From: Wandonia sp964447015
Lineage (GTDB): Bacteria > Bacteroidota > Bacteroidia > Flavobacteriales_D > Crocinitomicaceae
Assembly (NCBI GenBank): GCA_964447015.1
Contig: CAYUQU010000009.1
Location: 1 to 64,000, forward strand
DNA: 64,000 nt
Direction of reading: 5' to 3'
Shown piece by piece: positions 35,907 through 45,196 of this stretch; positions within the stretch are counted from its first letter, which is position 1; each line of letters begins with the position of its first letter. The notes under the pieces are model-generated. The model searched no databases. It saw only the letters and a list, made by a program, of their open reading frames with translations, and had not been told where the DNA came from. A program made the translations under genes and the position numbers.

Positions 35907-37061
35907 ATGAACACCAAAGATACGAAAGTGAATTTGACATCAAAACTTCCAGAAGTTGGAACGACAATTTTTACGCAAATGAGTGCACTGGCCAATGAAG
36001 TTGGTGCAATAAATTTGTCGCAAGGATTTCCGAATTTTCCAGTTTCAGAACAATTTAAGCAGATTTTAAAAGAAACGGTTGACAAGAACGTCCATCAATA
36101 TGCTCCAATGCAGGGCTTGTTAAGTTTGCGAGAAACTATTGCGAGAATTGCCCAAAATGAGTACAAGCGAAATCTTCATCCCGATGAAGTGCTTATAACA
36201 GCAGGAGCCACTCAAGCGATATTTACCGCAATTCAAGCCTTGGTTCATGAAGGTGATGAGGTGATTATCATTGACCCAGCTTATGATTGCTATCGTCCAG
36301 CCGTAGACCTCGTAAAAGGGAAGGCAATTCATATTCCATTGGATAAAGAGCTTAACCTAGATCTTGACGTCATAGCGAATAAAATGTCTGAACGTACCCG
36401 TATGTTTATCATAAACAACCCGCACAATCCAACAGGGACAGTTTTCGGTAAAAAGCAGATGAATGAGTTAGTTTCAATTTTAGAACGCTTTCCAAATTGT
36501 CTAATACTTTCAGATGAGGTTTATGAATTTATCAATTTTACAAATGAAGAAATAAGTTTTAATCATTACCCTCAGCTTTTTGAAAGATTAATTACCGTTT
36601 CTTCTTTTGGTAAAACCCTGCATGTAACAGGCTGGAAGATGGGGTATTTGACTGCGGTGGGCTCAGTCATGCAAGAGATTAAGAAAGTACATCAATTTTT
36701 AGTTTTTTCGGTGAGTCATTTTGCACAACAAGCCATCGACACCTATTTACAGATTTTTGATGTAAAAAGTTTAGCACCTTTTTATCACGAAAAGCAAATT
36801 TTTTTAGAAAGAAAACTGAAACAATCATCATTTAACATTATTCCAAGCTCAGGCACTTATTTTCAGATAGTTGATATTTCAAAAGTAACAGAAATGAAAG
36901 ATGTGGATTATGCCATTTGGTTGACAAAAGAGAAGGGATTAGCTACAATTCCACTATCTGTTTTTTATAATTTCCAACCGTCTTACAACTATTTGCGTCT
37001 TTGTTTTGCAAAGGATGAGGAGACGCTTACTAAAGCAGGAGAAATATTATGTCAGATTTAG
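35907..37061 (+). CDS. class I/II aminotransferase (methionine aminotransferase-like)
   Basis: 384 aa, PLP-dependent fold type I. AINLSQGFPNFPVSEQF at the N-terminus, NNPHNPTGTVF for cofactor-ring contacts, LSDEVYEFI with the PLP-phenol Asp/Tyr, and the Schiff-base Lys in VSSFGKTLHVTGWKMGY. The YbdL/methionine aminotransferase subgroup is the best fit. Its stop overlaps the nitrilase-family gene by 13 bases. This pairing supports a methionine-salvage step in which the keto acid and an omega-amide are processed in sequence. Confidence 0.9.
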   Translation: MNTKDTKVNLTSKLPEVGTTIFTQMSALANEVGAINLSQGFPNFPVSEQFKQILKETVDKNVHQYAPMQGLLSLRETIARIAQNEYKRNLHPDEVLITAGATQAIFTAIQALVHEGDEVIIIDPAYDCYRPAVDLVKGKAIHIPLDKELNLDLDVIANKMSERTRMFIINNPHNPTGTVFGKKQMNELVSILERFPNCLILSDEVYEFINFTNEEISFNHYPQLFERLITVSSFGKTLHVTGWKMGYLTAVGSVMQEIKKVHQFLVFSVSHFAQQAIDTYLQIFDVKSLAPFYHEKQIFLERKLKQSSFNIIPSSGTYFQIVDISKVTEMKDVDYAIWLTKEKGLATIPLSVFYNFQPSYNYLRLCFAKDEETLTKAGEILCQI

Positions 37062-37831
37062 TAGTAGCAGGATTACAAGCCCAACAATATTGGGAAGATA
37101 AAGAAAAGAATTTGTATCATTTTGATGCACTGCTAAATCAGTATGACTTAAGCGAAGTGGATGTATTGGTTTTCCCAGAAATGTTTCATACAGGTTTTTC
37201 GATGAATGCGGAATCGCTGGCGGAGGAGATGAATGACTCATTAGGAATAACTTGGTTGAAACAAAAAAGTATAACACACCAATGTGTATCAATAGCTTCT
37301 TTGATAATTCGCGAGAGCAATCAATTTTTCAATCGAATGGTGGCCGTTTTTCCAAATGGAGATCTTGAGTTTTATGACAAACAGCACTTGTTTTCGATGG
37401 CTGGTGAAGATAAAGTATTTACATCAGGAGAAAAATCAAAAGTAATTGAATACAAAGGATGGCGCATTAAGTTGCAAGTCTGTTTTGACCTGCGTTTTCC
37501 CGAAGGAGCAAGAAACAAAATTGATTCATCTGGTTATCCTGAATACGATTTATTGATTTACAATGCCAACTGGCCAAAGCGCAGAATCGCACATTGGGAT
37601 CTTCTGCTACCTGCTCGAGCTGTTGAAAATCAATGTTTTGTCTTTGCCATTAATCGAGTGGGAGTAGATGGTAATGATATTGAGTATGATGGCCATTCAC
37701 AACTCGTTGATGGATGGGGAAAAATCATACAAAGAGTAGAGACCTCAGAAGAACTAGTCGTACAAATCATTAAAAAAGAAGATCTTGAGGGACTTAGAAA
37801 TACCTTAGTGTTTTTAAAAGACATAAAATGA
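37049..37831 (+). CDS. nitrilase-family omega-amidase
   Basis: 260 aa with the nitrilase Glu-Lys-Cys triad: FPEMFHTGFSM (Glu), FYDKQHLFSMAGED (Lys) and LQVCFDLRFPEGARN (Cys). This is the YafV/Nit2 omega-amidase type, which hydrolyses alpha-ketoglutaramate or 2-oxosuccinamate. The gene starts within the aminotransferase gene (13-base overlap), so the two enzymes are coupled: the transaminase with glutamine yields the keto-amide and this enzyme removes it, making the reaction irreversible (inference from family and context). Confidence 0.9.
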   Translation: MSDLVVAGLQAQQYWEDKEKNLYHFDALLNQYDLSEVDVLVFPEMFHTGFSMNAESLAEEMNDSLGITWLKQKSITHQCVSIASLIIRESNQFFNRMVAVFPNGDLEFYDKQHLFSMAGEDKVFTSGEKSKVIEYKGWRIKLQVCFDLRFPEGARNKIDSSGYPEYDLLIYNANWPKRRIAHWDLLLPARAVENQCFVFAINRVGVDGNDIEYDGHSQLVDGWGKIIQRVETSEELVVQIIKKEDLEGLRNTLVFLKDIK

Positions 37832-37920
37832 ATTTTTTGTTAAAATCAATATATGAATGTGAATTGTGTTGTGTTAATAATAAATTTTAGTTAATTTCGA
37901 AATCTTATAATTTAAAAATC

Positions 37921-39804
37921 ATGAAAAGAAAAGTTACTTTATTATCAATGTTTGTATTAGTAGGTGCTGTTTCCTTCGGGCAAATTCACCAAATTGCTAA
38001 TCAAAAAAATGCTGCAGCTGATGAGTTAGCTCCAGTTATTACTAAAAGCAATCAATCACCAAGTCAAGCGAAAGCTGGTGGGGATATTGTTTGGGAAAAT
38101 GATTTCGAAAATGCTGCAGAGTGGACTGCTGCTGGCCCTGGTTCTAACTATATAAACAATGGTTGGTCTATTGGAGCTAGTGTGGGTACTAGTTGGGCTT
38201 TCCCAGCTGGAAACATGGGAACTACAGGTAGTTTTGCTAGACTTGTAAACAATGACCCTACAATGGGGACAGAAGTGGAAGGGCAGTTTACATTGGAGTA
38301 TAATGCTACAATTGATTTAACTGGCGTTCCTGTTCCTCATATTGAGTTTGAACAATATGGTGCAAAATTCTCTGATATGCAAGCTGTTCAAATCAGTCTT
38401 GACGGTGTTGCTTGGGTAACAGTTGTTGATAACGAAGACATGCCAATGCTTACTGCAGGTGGTGGTTCTGCTTATCCAAGACCAATGACAAAAAGAGCTA
38501 ATATTGCAAGCTTTTTAACTGGAGATATATCAACTGTTCACATTCGTCTTTTCTGGGATGGTGGGTTGAATGGTGGTGATATGTCTTACATTACTTACGG
38601 TTGGTTCGTAGATAATTTAAGAATTGTTGAAGGTTATGAAAATGACTTGACACTTAATCAACGTTTTAGCGCTATTGGAGATATTGCTTACCAGTACACT
38701 AAATTTGCTGCTAGTCAAGTTAATGGACAAACAATTACTTTTGGTGGTGTTGTTACAAACAATGGTTCACTTACTCAAAATGCAGTACTTCACGGTACAA
38801 ATGCAGCTGGATTTGATCAAGTTGGAGCATCTGTTTCAATTGCAAGTTTAGGTCGTGATTCAGTAACAATCGTTACTGCAGATGGTTGGGAATTGCCAAC
38901 TACTCCTGGAGTTCATAACTTCACATTAACTGTGGAAGGTGATGCAGCGTTAGAGAACACTGATGATGATGAATTGATGTTTAACTTTGAAGTGACTCAA
39001 AACATTATGGCTGTTGATGCATATACAGGTGTAGCTACATCAATGACTGGTTCTTTTATTGGGTGGGCAACTCCTACTGGAGATCCTTCAATTGGTACTT
39101 GGTTTGAGATATTTGAGAATACTGGTGTTGACCGTATCCAAGTTGGTATTGCTAACTTAAGTGCTGCTGCTCAAGCAGAGTACCTTGGAAACCCTGTTTT
39201 AGCTCAACTTTATTACTATGATCCAGTTGCTGATGACTATATCTTTTTAGGTATTACTTCTGAACATGAGATAGTAAGTGGAGATTTTGGAAAAATTGTT
39301 AACCTTTATTTTGACGAAAGAATTGAGTTGACTGCAGGTATGGACGTGATTGCATTAGCTTCTTTTTATGATGGTTCACCTGTTCCTGTTGCAACAGCAG
39401 GTACATCTATTGCTGGAACTACTATTGGTAGAGACGGGACTTCATGGGTTTCATTGATTGCTGATGCGCCAGGAAACGTTGTTCGCGCACCTGTTGTGCG
39501 TTTGGATTTCGGAACTTACATTGGATTTGATGAGTATGCAATTTCTTCTGAAAATGTATCGTTATATCCAAACCCTGCTTCTGATAATGCAACAATTGCG
39601 TATTCATTGAACACTGAGTCTTCTGTGTCTATCGAAGTACGTGACTTAGCTGGTAAGTTAGTGTTTGCTTCTGAGGAAGGAATGCTTTCTGCAGGTTCAC
39701 ACAATATGACTATTTCTACAGCAACTTTAGCTGATGGATTATACACATATACACTTGTAGCTAATGGAGCTCAAGTAACGAATAAATTTGTTGTTAAAAA
39801 GTAA
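37921..39804 (+). CDS. T9SS-secreted protein, paralogue 1
   Basis: 627 aa. Signal peptide (MKRKVTLLSMFVLVGAVSFG), then an N-terminal jelly-roll/MAM-like region starting WENDFENAAEWTAAGPGSN (about 60-240), an Ig-like middle part and a second beta domain (MAVDAYTGVATSM to APVVRLDFG). The last ~80 residues are a T9SS type A sorting domain (VSLYPNPASDNATIAYSL to VTNKFVVKK). It is secreted across the outer membrane by the T9SS. A paralogue follows with the same architecture. Ligand or substrate unknown. Confidence 0.88.
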   Translation: MKRKVTLLSMFVLVGAVSFGQIHQIANQKNAAADELAPVITKSNQSPSQAKAGGDIVWENDFENAAEWTAAGPGSNYINNGWSIGASVGTSWAFPAGNMGTTGSFARLVNNDPTMGTEVEGQFTLEYNATIDLTGVPVPHIEFEQYGAKFSDMQAVQISLDGVAWVTVVDNEDMPMLTAGGGSAYPRPMTKRANIASFLTGDISTVHIRLFWDGGLNGGDMSYITYGWFVDNLRIVEGYENDLTLNQRFSAIGDIAYQYTKFAASQVNGQTITFGGVVTNNGSLTQNAVLHGTNAAGFDQVGASVSIASLGRDSVTIVTADGWELPTTPGVHNFTLTVEGDAALENTDDDELMFNFEVTQNIMAVDAYTGVATSMTGSFIGWATPTGDPSIGTWFEIFENTGVDRIQVGIANLSAAAQAEYLGNPVLAQLYYYDPVADDYIFLGITSEHEIVSGDFGKIVNLYFDERIELTAGMDVIALASFYDGSPVPVATAGTSIAGTTIGRDGTSWVSLIADAPGNVVRAPVVRLDFGTYIGFDEYAISSENVSLYPNPASDNATIAYSLNTESSVSIEVRDLAGKLVFASEEGMLSAGSHNMTISTATLADGLYTYTLVANGAQVTNKFVVKK

Positions 39805-39821
39805 GAAGCTAAGTATTTTCA

Positions 39822-39859
39822 TAAAAAAAGGAATCGGATTTATTTCGATTCCTTTTTTT
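39822..39859 (+). terminator. terminator after T9SS paralogue 1
   Basis: Stem AGGAATCG/CGATTCCT with loop GATTTATTT, followed by seven T. Confidence 0.9.
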
Positions 39860-39900
39860 ATTACCCAAAATTGTAGTAAATTAGCCAAAAACTTTAAATT

Positions 39901-41745
39901 ATGAAGAAAAATTTAACAATTCTATCAATGGCTTTGTTGTCAGGGATGATAGCTTTTGGTCAAAATGTGACTAATAAATATCCAACTGCTCAACAAGCAA
40001 AGCACAGTGGGCAATTGGTTGATGCAAAACCAATCAATGTATTTACTGAAAAAGCAGAAGGAGACTCTATTTGGGGTGATGATTTCAGCGTACCCGCTAA
40101 CTGGGCTTTTACACATACGAGTACACCTCCTCATGGTTGGGGAATCACGTCGAATTCAGATACCATCCCAGTTGCTGCATTAAGACCCTTTAATGCACCA
40201 ACGGCCGATAATGGATTTGCGTTCGTTAGCTCTGATGCTGCAGGTACACAACAGAATCCTTCTAGTACAAATGCAAATTTGACTAATGTTAATCCAATTG
40301 ATTTGACAGGTCAAAATTTTGTTACATTAGAATTCTATAACATTACTAGAAACTATGCGTCACAGTATCGTGTTTACGTTAGTGGAGACAATGGTGTAAA
40401 CTGGACTGAGTTTGTTGTTAATAGTCATATTACTACTAATGTAAATACTACTAACCCCGAAAAAGTAAGCATTAATATTTCAAACGTAGCAGGAGGTCAA
40501 AGTGAAGTATTGATTCGCTTTAATTATATTGCTGATTGGGGATGGTTTTGGGCTATAGATGACGTGAAAATTATTGAATCATTTGCTAATGATATTGCAA
40601 TGACTCAAATGTATTCTGTTGCTGGTGTACAAGAATTACATTACACTAAGATCCCAACTACTCAAGTAGATGGTGCTACAGCAGTTTCTTTTGGTGCAGA
40701 AGTAGTTAATGTTGGAAGTGCATCTCAAGATTTAACTTTGAACGTGTCTAATGCTGCAGGTTATAACCAAGCATCAGCTATTGTAACTGTTGCTCCAACA
40801 ATGACGGATTCATTGGAAATTCTAAATGCAAATGGATTTATTATTCCTGCTGCAATTGCTAATTATGATTTTGATGTGGAAATTACTTCGAACAATACTT
40901 TAGCTAATCCAGAAAATGGTGAAGGTGTAATGCCGTTTGAAGTTACAGACAAAATTATGGCTGTGGATGTTTATGATGGAACTCCAGCATCCCTTACTGG
41001 AGGATTCATAGGATGGGCTACACCTGCTGGTGACCCAGGAATTGGTACTCTATTTGAAATTTTCAATGCAACTAATCTTGAGCGTGTACAAATTGGTATT
41101 GCTAACGTTGCAACTCCTGCTGATTATGCAGGAAATGAAATTTTCTGTCAATTGTTTAAGTACAATGCTACAACGCAAGAATATGATTTCGTTGCAATTT
41201 CTATGTCTTATAATCTTCAAACAGCTGATTTTGGAAATTTAATAAATCTACAGTTTGACCAAACTATTCCTTTAAATGCAGGAGACGTAATCCTTCCAAT
41301 CGCTTGTTTCTTTGAAAGTGCTGCTGCTCCAGTTGCTTTTGCTGGTTTTTCTCTTGCAAATACAACTATTGGACTAAATGGAGCTACTTTAACAACTCTT
41401 GCGTCTGATGATGGAAAAGTAGTTGAAGCTCCAGTTGTTCGTTTGGACTTTGGACAATATTTGAGCATTGAAGAATCAGCAATTGAGGCTTCAAATGTGG
41501 TATTATATCCAAACCCTGCGTCAACTAATGCTACAATTGCATACTCGTTGAATACAGAGTCTTCTGTATCTATCGAAGTACGTGACTTAGCTGGTAAATT
41601 AGTTTATTCTTCTGAAGAAGGTAAACTTGCTGCAGGTTCGCACAACATGACAATTTCTACAGCAACTTTAGCTGACGGAATTTATACTTATACTCTTGTA
41701 GCTAATGGTGCACAAGTAACAAACAAATTTGTGGTTAAGAAATAA
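39901..41745 (+). CDS. T9SS-secreted protein, paralogue 2
   Basis: 614 aa. Signal peptide ends AFGQ. The architecture is the same as paralogue 1: a jelly-roll/MAM-like N-part (WGDDFSVPANWAFTHTSTPP), an Ig-like middle, a shared GGFIGWATPAGDPGIGTLFE block and a T9SS type A C-terminal domain. The sorting domains of the two proteins differ at only a handful of positions in about 80, whereas the N-terminal halves are far less alike. Own terminators after both genes point to separate transcripts. Function unknown. Confidence 0.88.
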   Translation: MKKNLTILSMALLSGMIAFGQNVTNKYPTAQQAKHSGQLVDAKPINVFTEKAEGDSIWGDDFSVPANWAFTHTSTPPHGWGITSNSDTIPVAALRPFNAPTADNGFAFVSSDAAGTQQNPSSTNANLTNVNPIDLTGQNFVTLEFYNITRNYASQYRVYVSGDNGVNWTEFVVNSHITTNVNTTNPEKVSINISNVAGGQSEVLIRFNYIADWGWFWAIDDVKIIESFANDIAMTQMYSVAGVQELHYTKIPTTQVDGATAVSFGAEVVNVGSASQDLTLNVSNAAGYNQASAIVTVAPTMTDSLEILNANGFIIPAAIANYDFDVEITSNNTLANPENGEGVMPFEVTDKIMAVDVYDGTPASLTGGFIGWATPAGDPGIGTLFEIFNATNLERVQIGIANVATPADYAGNEIFCQLFKYNATTQEYDFVAISMSYNLQTADFGNLINLQFDQTIPLNAGDVILPIACFFESAAAPVAFAGFSLANTTIGLNGATLTTLASDDGKVVEAPVVRLDFGQYLSIEESAIEASNVVLYPNPASTNATIAYSLNTESSVSIEVRDLAGKLVYSSEEGKLAAGSHNMTISTATLADGIYTYTLVANGAQVTNKFVVKK

Positions 41746-41764
41746 TTCTTAATTGATATTTTTG

Positions 41765-41797
41765 AAAGGCTGTCTCATTGCGAGACAGCCTTTTTTT
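41765..41797 (+). terminator. terminator after T9SS paralogue 2
   Basis: Stem AAAGGCTGTCTC/GAGACAGCCTTT with loop ATTGC and a T-run. The spelling is almost a perfect inverted repeat. Confidence 0.93.
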
Positions 41798-41820
41798 ATA
41801 CTATAATCTGGACTTCACAA

Positions 41821-42255
41821 ATGGATTACCTTGCTCTAGGTTTGCTCGGATTGTTTTTAGTTGCATTTCTTTCAGCAACGCTAATTCCTCTTGCTTCAGA
41901 AGGAGTTTTTGTAGGATATCTTGTTCTGGGCTATGATCCCTTACTATGTTTCCTTGTGGCTACTTCAGGAAATACACTTGGGAGCTACTTGAATTATGGA
42001 ATTGGGCGCCTAGGAAACCCAAAGTGGTTAATTAAGCTTGGAGTTAGTGAAAAGAAAATGGATCGATTTGAATCGACAGTGAAACGCTATGGACACTGGT
42101 CAGGTCTTTTGGCTTGGATTCCTTTTATTGGAGACCCCTTGACAGTTGCAATGGGGTTCTTTAGAACTAAGCCTCTCCCTACACTTACACTTATTTTAAT
42201 CGGAAAGGCATTGCGGTATGCAGTGATATATTGGCTGTGGCTAGTTTGGAGTTAA
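41821..42255 (+). CDS. YqaA/DedA-like small membrane protein
   Basis: 144 aa with four membrane segments. The SNARE-associated (DedA) signature appears as LGSYLNYGIGRLG and LLAWIPFIGDPLTVAMGF. Members of this superfamily act in membrane lipid homeostasis. The small YqaA type is common in Bacteroidota, function unproven. Convergent with the sensor kinase gene and overlapping it by 4 bases. Confidence 0.85.
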   Translation: MDYLALGLLGLFLVAFLSATLIPLASEGVFVGYLVLGYDPLLCFLVATSGNTLGSYLNYGIGRLGNPKWLIKLGVSEKKMDRFESTVKRYGHWSGLLAWIPFIGDPLTVAMGFFRTKPLPTLTLILIGKALRYAVIYWLWLVWS

Positions 42256-43439
42256 TAATCCAAGTTTGATAATTGAAAATAATAAGCACTGCCTTCACGC
42301 TTAAAGGAGCCTTCTAATTGTTGCGTAAGGAGCTCTATTAACTCCAATCCAAATCCACGTTGATTATCCTCATTCCACTTTCCACTGTCTTCATATGTCA
42401 ATTTTAGTTTGGACGGTTCAAACTCGAGAAACTTAATAGAAATTGCTCCCTCTTTTTGACCTGAAAAGGCGTGTTTATATGAATTTGTAAGCAGCTCATT
42501 AAGTAATAAACCTAAGGGGACGATAGTTTTTAACCCAACGTGTTCTAATTCACTGCTGATGTTTACATCTATGCTTTGTTCCTTATTGCTTGATAATCGT
42601 GATATGTCAAGAACGAGCTCGTTAAGATACTCTACAAGATCAATGTCTGTGAACTCATTTTCCGCATATAACTTGTCATGTACTAACGAAATTGTCATTA
42701 TTCGGTTTATCGCATCTGAGAAGTGTTTTTTACTCTCTTCAGACTTCAATTCTTCTCGTTGCATTTTAAGTAAACTCACGATGATTTGAAGATTGTTTTT
42801 TACTCGATGATGTACTTCTTTCACCAAGTAGATATTTTCATTGTTTTGCTTTTCAAGTTGACTATTGACTATGGTTAATTCACTTTCTGCATAGCGCTGA
42901 AAAGTTAAATACCGATGGATTAAGTAACTGAAAATTATAAAAGCAAAACCAACTTCAATGGCAACAACCCAAAGTTCATTAGAGTCACGTGCTACTAAAA
43001 GCTCAAAATGATAATTAAGTTCAAATAAAATGAAATAAATTGCAACTGATAGATGTAATACTAAGAACAATAAGCCATAATTTCTTCCTAAGCCAATGAA
43101 TGCAAACGTAATAATACAAATCATCCAAAGAAAATCGGAGTAGTGCAAGGTATGCTGTACAGTGAACATTGATAATACAACAATTGTAGATGCTGATATC
43201 GTGAAAGTCCAGTATATAAACGTATGTTTTTTGGTTGTTTTTAGAATGATAAAAGTGGCAAGTGAAACGACAAATATGATAAGGTAGTAAGTCAATACTA
43301 ATTTATCTCCCCCAAGGTATAAAGTAGATAAAACTCCAAATATTAAGGTAAAAAGAAGAGATAACCTCCAGGCCAAAACGTATTTCCCACGTTCGTAATA
43401 ATCGGAAAACTGCGATATATCTGGACTAAAAAATTTCAC
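42252..43439 (-). CDS. orphan membrane histidine kinase (HisKA_2 type)
   Basis: 395 aa. Six membrane helices (about 25-185) form the sensory part without an extracellular domain. A HisKA_2 dimerisation domain follows with phospho-acceptor His in KEVHHRVKNNLQIIVSLL (about residues 204-221), then a HATPase_c domain (LLLNELLTNSYKHAF and RGFGLELIELL). No response regulator gene is adjacent, so its partner is elsewhere. Confidence 0.9.
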   Translation of the reverse strand: MKFFSPDISQFSDYYERGKYVLAWRLSLLFTLIFGVLSTLYLGGDKLVLTYYLIIFVVSLATFIILKTTKKHTFIYWTFTISASTIVVLSMFTVQHTLHYSDFLWMICIITFAFIGLGRNYGLLFLVLHLSVAIYFILFELNYHFELLVARDSNELWVVAIEVGFAFIIFSYLIHRYLTFQRYAESELTIVNSQLEKQNNENIYLVKEVHHRVKNNLQIIVSLLKMQREELKSEESKKHFSDAINRIMTISLVHDKLYAENEFTDIDLVEYLNELVLDISRLSSNKEQSIDVNISSELEHVGLKTIVPLGLLLNELLTNSYKHAFSGQKEGAISIKFLEFEPSKLKLTYEDSGKWNEDNQRGFGLELIELLTQQLEGSFKREGSAYYFQLSNLDY

Positions 43440-43468
43440 GTTATGAAGTTGCTGTTTCTTGATGGTAA

Positions 43469-44086
43469 TTAGAATAAAATATACTTTTTGCGTACAGCTG
43501 AAACTCTATAATCATCTAATATTTCACTGAAATTTTTAGCTTCAAATTTTTGTACTAACTTAAACATACCACGAGCAGTTTTATATTCAAATTCATCTTT
43601 GAAAAGCGGCACAACGGCTAAAAAATGAATAATATCCTCACCTATTTGAAGAGGAGATAATTCCTCCTCCAGAGCAATAGGATTTGAAAACATAAAAAAA
43701 GTTTGCTTCATCGTTGGTGATAATTGTTCAGGTGGATTTCCAGCAGGAATCGTGTGCCCGTGTGCAAACCATGTGTTTTTTTCAACAACATATTTTGTTA
43801 GTCGTTGTAACCAACTAAGTACCCAATTAAAATTTGGGTTGTTGATATCGCTTATATCCCAATAGGAGGGGAGACAAAAATAAAGTTCTATACGTGATTT
43901 ATCTGAGTGTTTTTGATCTACTGGCATCAAATAGTCAGACAAGCCAACTGTCATGAGAATTTTTGCTTTTCTATCAGATCCAGTATTTATTAGAACCAAT
44001 GGGTATAGGTCTCCATTAATTTGTTCTATTTTCTGAATATTATCGATCCCAAAACGATTCGTTAATTGTGTTAAAAGCTCATTCAT
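43469..44086 (-). CDS. suppressor-of-fused (SUFU) domain protein
   Basis: About 205 aa, starting at ATG 44086 (MNELLTQLTNRFG). The pattern of the SUFU family is recognised: YPLVLINTGSDRKAKILMTV, IELYFCLPSYWD, NTWFAHGHTIPAGNPPEQL and LQIGEDIIHFLAVVPLF. In bacteria such domains occur in immunity or unknown contexts, and no function is assigned here. The ATG shares the ATGA overlap with the stop of the upstream (broken) gene, which shows they were cotranscribed and coupled. Confidence 0.8.
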   Translation of the reverse strand: MNELLTQLTNRFGIDNIQKIEQINGDLYPLVLINTGSDRKAKILMTVGLSDYLMPVDQKHSDKSRIELYFCLPSYWDISDINNPNFNWVLSWLQRLTKYVVEKNTWFAHGHTIPAGNPPEQLSPTMKQTFFMFSNPIALEEELSPLQIGEDIIHFLAVVPLFKDEFEYKTARGMFKLVQKFEAKNFSEILDDYRVSAVRKKYILF

Positions 44087-44553
44087 TCTTGTATGATATT
44101 CTGAATTTTTTGATAAAATTCTTTTGATGAAACAATACAACCCCGCTCAACCATATTGAAAATTTCAACTTCACGTTCTCCATTGTATTTTTTTGATTGC
44201 TGAAAGTACGTGATTTTTTTAGCATGGTTAACTAAACTTTCATGAATTAACTCAGGAGTTGAAAAATTAACATCTTTTGAATCAGATTTTAAAACTATTA
44301 AGTCAATTTCATCTTTTTTGCAGTTAAATAAAAAGAGTTAACTCTCAGTCTGAAATTCTAAATACTCAATTTTCTCATATACCCTTTGCCAAATCATGTC
44401 TGAAAATAGACCTACTAATTCAACCGCTTTTTGCGGATTATTTGTATTCAAATTTATCCATTCCTCATTTGAAACACCATTGATTATTAAAAAATGCTTT
44501 AGGTCTTCATCAAAATGAAGCAATTCTTGAGGATTTAAAATGCGAAATTTCAT
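44083..44553 (-). pseudogene. DUF6495-like gene interrupted by an in-frame stop
   Basis: One frame runs from ATG 44553 to TGA at 44083 (157 codons) but has a TAA at 44340-44338 (codon 72). The N-terminal part (MKFRILNPQELLHFDEDL to IEYLEFQTES) and the part after the stop (LFLFNCKKDEIDLIVLK to QKIQNIIQE) together look like one Bacteroidota DUF6495-type protein of about 155 aa. The second half has no start codon of its own until far inside. The final TGA overlaps the SUFU start in ATGA. A nonsense mutation, a base-call error or recoding could explain the stop. The family name is tentative. Confidence 0.72.
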
Positions 44554-44557
44554 ACTG

Positions 44558-44565
44558 CAAAGGTA
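44558..44565 (-). promoter_or_regulatory. predicted -7 promoter element of the DUF6495-like gene, leaderless spacing
   Basis: TACCTTTG on the minus strand is followed by CAGT and the ATG at 44553. Confidence 0.55.
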
Positions 44566-44619
44566 TAAATAGAATGAAATTGGAAAATTAATATTTTATT
44601 TGCACAGAAATTAAATTAT

Positions 44620-45087
44620 ATGAAGAGCACCGATATTCTTATTAGTATTCGAAAAATTGTACGTACAATCCATTTGGAAAGTAAGCGAATAGATAAGGAA
44701 TTCGGTGTCAGTATTCCGCAGTTGTTGTGTTTAGGTTATCTTCAGGGTCAAGATGATTTTAGGGCTACACCAAAGCAATTGAAACTCTTTTTGCAGCTTA
44801 ATGCAAGTACAGTTACTGGAATAATTCAACGACTTTATGCAAAGGGACTTGTGCTTAAAGTGGATAACCCTAAGGATAAACGAGCTCCATTTATCGCACT
44901 TTCAGTGGCGGGTGAGCGACTGCTGAACAATTCACCAGAACTTGTTCACGAAAAGTTGGCTCGTAAGCTAGAGATGATGACTATCGAAAAACGCGAAAAC
45001 CTCAAAAAGGCACTTCAATCACTGGAAGATCTTATGGAGATTAAAGATGAAATGTCAGACGAAAGTCAAGACATCCCCTTGCTTTAA
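44620..45087 (+). CDS. MarR-family transcriptional regulator
   Basis: 155 aa with a central winged helix-turn-helix (about residues 45-105): ATPKQLKLFLQLNASTVTGI for the recognition part and KVDNPKDKRAPFIALS for the wing (the DxRxP-like motif). N- and C-terminal helices form the dimer interface. MarR proteins generally repress neighbouring genes until a small molecule binds. A 14-bp perfect palindrome lies inside the gene's first codons, and a closely related site overlaps the promoter of the next gene, suggesting the regulon (inference). Confidence 0.9.
   Translation: MKSTDILISIRKIVRTIHLESKRIDKEFGVSIPQLLCLGYLQGQDDFRATPKQLKLFLQLNASTVTGIIQRLYAKGLVLKVDNPKDKRAPFIALSVAGERLLNNSPELVHEKLARKLEMMTIEKRENLKKALQSLEDLMEIKDEMSDESQDIPLL
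44656..44669. promoter_or_regulatory. candidate MarR operator, copy 1
   Basis: ATTGTACGTACAAT is a perfect 14-bp palindrome starting 37 bases into the MarR coding sequence. Eleven bases of it (TTGTACGTACA) recur at 45194-45204. Confidence 0.5.
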
Positions 45088-45188
45088 TTCCTTATTATGC
45101 GCTTTTTGATTCTTGTTTTTCTAGAATAAAAACTACTCTTTTTCACGGTTTAGCTTGCGAACGATTTTGAATTATGAGATATTCTTTG

Positions 45189-45196
45189 TACATTTG
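45189..45196 (+). promoter_or_regulatory. predicted -7 promoter element of the small-ORF/GNAT/racemase unit
   Basis: TACATTTG fits TAnnTTTG and lies 20 bases before the ATG at 45217. It overlaps candidate operator copy 2. Confidence 0.55.
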
